DNA of 9,963 bases. Source: Pseudonocardiaceae bacterium. Its GTDB lineage: Bacteria > Actinomycetota > Actinomycetes > Mycobacteriales > Pseudonocardiaceae. The translations under genes and the position numbers were made by a program. The stretch lies in assembly GCA_025937115.1 (NCBI GenBank), contig JAICSB010000086.1:1-9963 (forward strand), given 5' to 3'. Each line of letters opens with the position of its first letter. The stretch's first letter is position 1. Below the pieces are notes generated by a model. That model was not told where the DNA came from. It ran no database searches and worked only from the letters and a program-made list of their open reading frames with translations. Shown here piece by piece: positions 5,731 to 9,963 of the stretch.

Positions 5731-6576
5731 ATGAAGGCCGTGGGCGTGACGGTGGTGGGCAGCGTCAACCTCGATCTGGTGGCCGCGCTGCCGCGGTTGC
5801 CCGGACCAGGTGAGACCCTCACCGCTGCCGGGTTTACCCGGATGCCCGGAGGCAAGGGCGCCAACCAGGCGCTGGCTGTGCACCGCCTCGGGCTGCCGGT
5901 GCAGCTGATCGCCGCGGTGGGTGCCGACCCGGAGGCCGCCACCGCGCTGGAGCTGTTACGCCACGAGGGAGTGGGTCTGGAGCGGCTGCAGAGGGTCACC
6001 GAGCCGACCGGGCTGGCGCTGATCGCCGTCGACGCCGCGGGCGAGACCACCATCGTCGTGGTACCCGGCGCGAACGCAGCATTGCAGGTGGATGCGCAGG
6101 ACGTGGCCGGCGCCGAAGCGGTGCTCACCGTGCTGGAGGTGCCCGAACAGGCAGTGACCGCCGCTGCCCGCCACGCCACCGGGCTGTTCGTGCTCAACGC
6201 GTCGCCAACCCGCGCGGTCCCGACCGACGTGCTGCGGCGGGCCGATTTGGTGGTAGTCAATCGAGGCGAATACGCCGCGCTACCCGCTCTGCAAGCCGCC
6301 CGAGCCGTTGCCATCACCGACGGACCGCGCGGCGCGGTGCTGCTTCGCAACGGCATCGAAGTCGCGGCCGGGGTCCCCCCGTCGGTCAACGCCGTGGATG
6401 GCACCGCTGCCGGTGATGCGTTCATCGGCGCTGCGGTAGCAGGTCTGCTGGGCGGACTGCCCGATGCCGAGTTGCTCGCACGGGCCTGCGCTGCAGGCGC
6501 GCTGGCGGTGACCCGGCCCGGTGCTCAGCCGTCCCTGCCGACCGCCGCCGAGATCGACGAGGTGCTTGCCCGGTGA
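5731..6576 (+). CDS. rbsK: Ribokinase (PfkB family)
   Basis: A 281-residue sugar kinase that phosphorylates D-ribose to ribose 5-phosphate with ATP in the cytoplasm. Visible features are VVGSVNLDLVAALPRLPGPG at residues 8-27, the substrate motif GGKGANQA at 40-47, NRGE at 178-181 and the ATP/anion-hole motif DGTAAGDAF at 223-231 with D229 as probable catalytic base. AAGD instead of GAGD also occurs in E. coli RbsK. It is a little shorter than typical (about 300). ATG 5731 has GGTGGG just before it; the GTG at 5746 is an alternative. It begins 14 bases after the broken acetyltransferase gene and its stop overlaps the nucleoside hydrolase start, so the two enzymes probably act in sequence on salvaged ribonucleosides. 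Related PfkB kinases (adenosine or other sugars) are less likely given the SVNLD and GGKGANQA match. Confidence 0.92.
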   Translation: MKAVGVTVVGSVNLDLVAALPRLPGPGETLTAAGFTRMPGGKGANQALAVHRLGLPVQLIAAVGADPEAATALELLRHEGVGLERLQRVTEPTGLALIAVDAAGETTIVVVPGANAALQVDAQDVAGAEAVLTVLEVPEQAVTAAARHATGLFVLNASPTRAVPTDVLRRADLVVVNRGEYAALPALQAARAVAITDGPRGAVLLRNGIEVAAGVPPSVNAVDGTAAGDAFIGAAVAGLLGGLPDAELLARACAAGALAVTRPGAQPSLPTAAEIDEVLAR

Positions 6577-7475
6577 CCGTACCGATGATCATAGATACCG
6601 ACCCAGGGGTGGACGATGCGGTGGCGCTGATGCTGGCCGCAGCGAGCCCGGAGGTGCAGCTGCTTGCCGTGACCACAGTGTTCGGCAACGCCGGCGTGGA
6701 GGTCACCACCGCCAACGCGTTGCGGCTGCGGACCCTGGCCGGGCTCGGTAATCTGCCGGTGGCCGCCGGTGCCGCCCGGCCGCTGGTGTACCCACCACCG
6801 CGGCAGACCGATCGCTGGCACGGTCGAGATGGCTTGGGCGGGCACGCCGACCTGCTACCGGAACCCAGCGGACCGGTCAATGCTCTCGGCGCGGTGCCAC
6901 TGATGGCCACCCTGCTACGTGGCGCGGTGGTCCCCGTGACGCTGGTGGCCATCGGACCGCTGACCAACATCGCGCTACTGCTCGCCGTACATCCCGACGT
7001 CAAACCGTGGATCGGTCGCATCGTGATCATGGGTGGCAATCTCGGCGGTGCACCAACCGAGTTCAACATCGGTTCCGATCCCGAAGCCGCCCACCGGGTG
7101 CTTGTGGAGGAGGACGTGGCGACCACGCTGGTGTCCTTGAACCTGACCCAGCGAGCCACGGTCGACGGTGCCTGGCTCGCAGAGCTCGCGACGGCCGGAC
7201 CGCGCTGCGCGGCGTTGGCCGGCATCATCGGACATTGCCGGCAACAGCGCTCGACGCCGGTGGCGCTGCACGACTCGTTGGCTGTGCTGGAGGCCACCGT
7301 GTCGGGCACGCTGACGACCACCCCGATGGCCCTTCAGGTGGTCTGCGACCATGGACCCGACCGCGGTGCCGTGCAGTCCGGCGACGGTCCCGGACGCCCC
7401 GTGCAGGTGGCGTGCGACGCCGACCTGACGTCGATCAACGCGATGATCCTGCACCGACTTCGAGCTCTGCGGTGA
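6573..7475 (+). CDS. Ribonucleoside hydrolase (IunH/URH family)
   Basis: A 300-residue enzyme that splits ribonucleosides to base and ribose. It has the calcium-binding signature DTDPGVDDA at residues 8-16 (D10, D14, D15), HGRDGLGG at 83-90, PLTNIALLL near 129-137, MGGN at 153-156, TEFNIGSDPEAAH around 162-174 (E163, N165) and HDSLAV at 233-238, all in family order. Length fits (about 300-320). GTG 6573 overlaps the ribokinase stop as GTGA, which fixes this start and suggests coupled translation. Released ribose is the substrate of the neighbouring kinase. Base preference (purine, pyrimidine or non-specific) cannot be told. The 3' end overlaps the convergent VanZ-family gene by 41 bases. Confidence 0.93.
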   Translation: MTVPMIIDTDPGVDDAVALMLAAASPEVQLLAVTTVFGNAGVEVTTANALRLRTLAGLGNLPVAAGAARPLVYPPPRQTDRWHGRDGLGGHADLLPEPSGPVNALGAVPLMATLLRGAVVPVTLVAIGPLTNIALLLAVHPDVKPWIGRIVIMGGNLGGAPTEFNIGSDPEAAHRVLVEEDVATTLVSLNLTQRATVDGAWLAELATAGPRCAALAGIIGHCRQQRSTPVALHDSLAVLEATVSGTLTTTPMALQVVCDHGPDRGAVQSGDGPGRPVQVACDADLTSINAMILHRLRALR

Positions 7476-8058
7476 TGCCGGACGACCGCCGCGCCCGCAG
7501 CCGCAGTATCCCCACGGCCAGCAGCGCCCCGAGGACGCCGCCCGCCGTGTTGTGCACGAGATCGCGGAGCTGACACTCGCCGCCGCCGGTAGCGCCCTGG
7601 ACGAACTCCGCGAACCCGCTGATCAGCGCGCTCGATGTCACGATGAGCAACGGACGCCGAGTCGCCAGGGTGCCCAAAATCCCAAACGGCACCAGCATCG
7701 CCACGTTGAGCTGCTCGTAGAGATGCGTCAACGACAGGCTGCCGACCGAACACTCGCGCAACGTCGTCAACGGGTTGAGGCCACCCACGGAGAAATGCCC
7801 GAACGGCCGCACCACGGTCAGCGCCAATACCAGCGCCAGAGCGCAGCCAGCAAGTATCGCCGGTACCTGAGCCCAACCCCGACGCGGCGCCAGCCACCAG
7901 GCTAACCCGCCGAGGAGGATGGCTCCCGGAACGAAAGCGGCGGGCACCTCGAGATGGTGTAACAGGATGTTGAGCAGGTTGTGCGGGTTGAGGTCCGGTC
8001 CGTCCGACACCCCGCGCACGCTAGCCGAGGCGGCGTGCTGCCCGACGGGCCACCTCAC
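7435..8058 (-). CDS. VanZ-family integral membrane protein
   Basis: A 207-residue membrane protein. Hydrophobic segments lie at about residues 39-57, 66-84, 117-133, 137-152 and 168-184. The family core is visible in LNVAMLVPFGILGTLATRRP, then SALISGFAEFVQG and LRDLVHNTAGGVLGALL. VanZ was named for low-level teicoplanin resistance in enterococci; most actinobacterial relatives have no assigned role, so resistance is not implied. GTG 8058 overlaps the stop of the upstream small membrane gene as GTGA, favouring coupled translation. GTG 8010 (a more usual N-terminus, SDGPDL) is an alternative because neither has a clear ribosome site. The last 13 codons lie antisense to the nucleoside hydrolase 3' end. 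Confidence 0.88.
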   Translation of the reverse strand: MRWPVGQHAASASVRGVSDGPDLNPHNLLNILLHHLEVPAAFVPGAILLGGLAWWLAPRRGWAQVPAILAGCALALVLALTVVRPFGHFSVGGLNPLTTLRECSVGSLSLTHLYEQLNVAMLVPFGILGTLATRRPLLIVTSSALISGFAEFVQGATGGGECQLRDLVHNTAGGVLGALLAVGILRLRARRSSGITAELEVGAGSSR

Positions 8059-8204
8059 CTATTGGCGGTGAAGGCCCCGAAGGCGGTCGTGACGACGAAC
8101 AGAATGATCCCGACGACGAATAGCCACAACAGACCCTTGATGGCGATCCCGATGCACGCGACGATCAGCCAGATGACGAGCAGCGCGACGATGAGACCTA
8201 CCAT
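8055..8204 (-). CDS. Small hydrophobic membrane protein (49 residues)
   Basis: ATG 8204 opens a 49-residue frame preceded by a strong purine-rich ribosome site (GGAGGGGAAGG). The protein is almost wholly hydrophobic: MVGLIVALLVIWLIVACIG, then a Lys, then LLWLFVVGIILFVVTTAFG and a short tail ending in NR. This fits two transmembrane helices with a one-Lys turn. Small hydrophobic proteins of this type are common in actinobacteria and have no known function. The stop overlaps the GTG start of the VanZ-family gene by four bases, so the two are likely co-translated and may act together in the membrane. The 90 bases upstream, back to the ABC ATPase stop, must hold the promoter; no clear consensus was seen. 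Confidence 0.8.
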   Translation of the reverse strand: MVGLIVALLVIWLIVACIGIAIKGLLWLFVVGIILFVVTTAFGAFTANR

Positions 8205-8294
8205 GATGGCCTTCCCCTCCACGGTCCAGGCCGCGTGCAGCCCGGTTCACTGGTGATGCTACTCACAGCGACTACGTTACTACATCCGTGGGGG

Positions 8295-9122
8295 CTACTG
8301 AGTAGCCGCGCGGTATGCGAAGTAACGCTGCCCGGAACGGCGTAGTACCAGATCGACGCCGAACGTCTTCGACAGGTTGTCCCGGGTCAGCACCGCACCA
8401 AGCAGGCCCTGGGCGACCACCGCACCGTCGCGCATCAGCATCGCATGGGTGAACCCGGGAGGGATCTCCTCGACGTGGTGGGTCACCAGCACCGTCGCGG
8501 GGGCGTCCGGATCGGCGGCCAAGATGGCCAGCCGGCTCAGCAGATCCTCCCGGCCACCCAAGTCCAGCCCAGCCGCGGGCTCGTCGAGCAACAGCAGCTC
8601 CGGATCGGTCATCAACGCCCTGGCGATCAGCACCCGCTTGCGTTCTCCTTCGGACAGGGTGCCGAAGCGGCGCTGCGCCATCCCCTCCATCCCGAGAGTC
8701 GCCAACAGCCCAGTAGCCCGTGCACTGTCGACATCCTCGTAGCGTTCGCGCCACCGTCCAAGCACCGCGTAGCCGGCACTGACCACGAGGTCGGCCACCA
8801 CCTCGTCACCGGGGATCCGGGACGCCAGCGCCGCCGAGGAGAACCCGATCCGTGGACGGAGCCCGAACACATCGGTGCGACCAAGCCGTTCCCCCAAGAC
8901 GTGCACCAGCCCGCAGGTCGGGTGCAGCTCGGTCGCGGCCAACCGCAGCAGGGTGGTCTTGCCGGCGCCGTTGGGTCCCAGAACGACCCACTTCTCGTCC
9001 AGCTCAACCCGCCAGTCCACCCGGTTCAGCAGCGTGGCAGCGCCGCGCCGAACGCCTACGCCGTCCATCTGCACGACGAGATCGGCCTCGTTGTCAGGTG
9101 GTGTCTGATCCCCCGCGTTCAC
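8295..9122 (-). CDS. ABC transporter ATP-binding protein, orphan
   Basis: A 275-residue ABC ATPase with Walker A GPNGAGKTT (residues 49-57), signature LSEGERKR (156-163, a variant of LSGGQ), Walker B LLLLDEP (176-182) with E181 as probable catalytic base, and H-loop VTHH with H215. One domain only, no membrane segments, and no permease gene in the window, so the transported substrate is unknown. The LSEGE form and overall layout recall YlmA-like ATPases; this is a family-level impression. The frame is open to 9434, but everything above 9122 lies antisense to glgX and is Arg/Pro-rich. GTG 9122 (MNAGDQTPPD) was chosen with a GGCGGG just before it; ATG 9065 (MDGVGVRRG) is a shorter alternative. 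It is divergent from glgX across 80 bases. Confidence 0.9.
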   Translation of the reverse strand: MNAGDQTPPDNEADLVVQMDGVGVRRGAATLLNRVDWRVELDEKWVVLGPNGAGKTTLLRLAATELHPTCGLVHVLGERLGRTDVFGLRPRIGFSSAALASRIPGDEVVADLVVSAGYAVLGRWRERYEDVDSARATGLLATLGMEGMAQRRFGTLSEGERKRVLIARALMTDPELLLLDEPAAGLDLGGREDLLSRLAILAADPDAPATVLVTHHVEEIPPGFTHAMLMRDGAVVAQGLLGAVLTRDNLSKTFGVDLVLRRSGQRYFAYRAATQ

Positions 9123-9202
9123 CCCGCCATTGTGCTGATCGGAACAGGGAGGCTGCCGATTGGTCCAGCCACTGTCGGACCGGCCAGGCAGGATGACTGT
9201 CC
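9123..9202. promoter_or_regulatory. Divergent intergenic region, ABC ATPase / glgX
   Basis: This 80-base gap must contain or adjoin the 5' signals of both divergent genes. The glgX ribosome site is probably AGGA about 8 bases before ATG 9203. No convincing -35/-10 pair or inverted repeat was found by eye. Confidence 0.3.
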
Positions 9203-9963
9203 ATGAACCGCCCGCAAGTTGGCCGACCATTCCCGCTCGGCGCACACGCCGAGGGCGGCGGGGTGCGCTTCGCGGTGGCTTCCTCGATCGCCGAGGCGGT
9301 CGAGGTCTGCCTGCTGTCCGCGGATGGCGGGGAGCTCCGGGTGCCGCTGCCGGAACACACCTTCGGGGTGTGGCACGGGCTGCTGACCGGGGTGGGGCCC
9401 GGGCAGCGCTACGGCTACCGGGTACACGGGCCATGGGACCCGCCGCGTGGTCTTCGGTGCAACCCCGCCAAGTTACTGATCGATCCCTACACCTTGCGGA
9501 TCGAGGGCAGCGTGACCGATCTGCGGGCCGCGCTGGGCTACCGGGGCGATCCCACCGGCCCGCGTTGCGCTATCGACTCGCGAGGCAGCGTCCCGGTATC
9601 GGTGGTCACTGTCCGTGGCGGCCCGGACACCGGCACCCGGCCCGACGTGCCGTGGGAGCAAACGGTGCTTTACGAGCTGCACGTGCGTGGCTTCACCCGT
9701 ACCCATCCTGACGTTCCCCCCGAGCACCGTGGCACCTATCTGGGGTTGGCCCACCCTTCGGTGATCTCTTACCTCACCGATCTGGGTGTCACCACCGTGG
9801 AACTGCTGCCGGTGTCCGCGTTTGCCCGGAGCCGCTGCTGCTGCACGCAGGGCTGACGAACTACTGGGGATACTCGCCACTGGCCCTGCTCGCGGTGCAT
9901 CCCGGGTACGCCGCAGTGCCCGGCGAGGAGGTGGCGGAGTTCCGCACGATGGTGGCCGCGCTG
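9203..9963 (+). pseudogene. glgX: Glycogen debranching enzyme GlgX/TreX, frameshifted, 3' end outside window
   Basis: The 5' part of a glycogen debranching enzyme (GH13, isoamylase type), which hydrolyses alpha-1,6 branches of glycogen; full proteins have about 700 residues. Residues 1-110 form the CBM48 domain (GRPFPLGAHAEGGGVRFAVA, then GYRVHGPWDP and NPAKLLIDPY). The GH13 barrel begins at WEQTVLYELHVRGFT and continues through LGVTTVELLPVSAF. There the frame runs into TGA at 9854-9856. The family continuation is intact in another frame from 9829 to the edge: EPLLLHAGLTNYWGYSPLAL, then HPGYAAVPGEEVAEF. Adding one G to the CCCGG at 9825-9829 joins them as FAREPLLLH. This is either a pseudogene or a one-base error in a G run. 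ATG 9203 has AGGA upstream and matches the family start. Confidence 0.88.

Noticed and set aside
5622..7321. Long minus-strand frames (5622-6425 and 6422-7321)
   Set aside because: They are Ala/Ser/Thr/Arg-rich shadows of the ribokinase and nucleoside hydrolase genes, with no domain features.
8445..9206. 253-codon plus-strand frame
   Set aside because: It is antisense to the ABC ATPase, whose Walker motifs clearly fix the coding strand.

Overview
The window reads as chromosomal DNA from a high-GC actinobacterium, probably in or near the Pseudonocardiaceae. The family is an inference. It rests on strong G/C bias at third codon positions, many GTG starts, and gene families typical of that group: a DUF222 (13E12-type) protein, an XRE/DUF5753 regulator coupled to a DUF397 protein, and a class I lysyl-tRNA synthetase. 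No tRNA, rRNA, CRISPR array or transposase gene was seen.

Left part (1-2844). The N-terminal two thirds or so of a DUF222 protein leaves the window at its left edge (minus strand). Next on the minus strand is a coupled pair, an XRE/DUF5753 regulator followed by a DUF397 protein, sharing an ATGA overlap. Two small unrecognised genes are transcribed divergently on the plus strand from a 39-base gap. One encodes a Cys/His-rich protein and the other a protein with a DHAAND-containing helical segment. The second of these runs into what looks like the last 35 codons of a PqqD-like gene.

Middle (2845-5716). A complete class I lysyl-tRNA synthetase gene (minus strand) lies between two same-direction copies of a 65-base segment of the DHAAND gene. 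The left copy is inside the intact ORF and the right copy is in a 3'-end remnant. Beside that remnant are the 3' end of another unidentified gene (minus strand), a 65-base composite palindrome with 19-base perfect arms, and a broken streptogramin/xenobiotic acetyltransferase (Vat-like) gene. The Vat-like gene has a worn 5' end and a one-base frameshift. This stretch looks like a recombination-prone patch of gene fragments.

Right part (5717-9963). Ordinary metabolism resumes. A ribokinase gene and a nucleoside hydrolase gene overlap by four bases (plus strand) and form a plausible ribonucleoside salvage pair. Converging on them is a minus-strand pair, a 49-residue membrane protein followed by a VanZ-family protein, also coupled by a GTGA overlap. 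An orphan ABC ATPase (minus strand) is divergent from the 5' part of a glycogen debranching enzyme gene (glgX/treX) that runs off the right edge and carries a second one-base frameshift near 9828.

The most unusual points are the direct-repeat flanking of the lysyl-tRNA synthetase gene, the composite palindrome, the four-gene XRE/DUF397/Cys-rich/DHAAND module, and two single-base frameshifts in otherwise well-conserved genes. The frameshifts may be real decay or sequencing errors.
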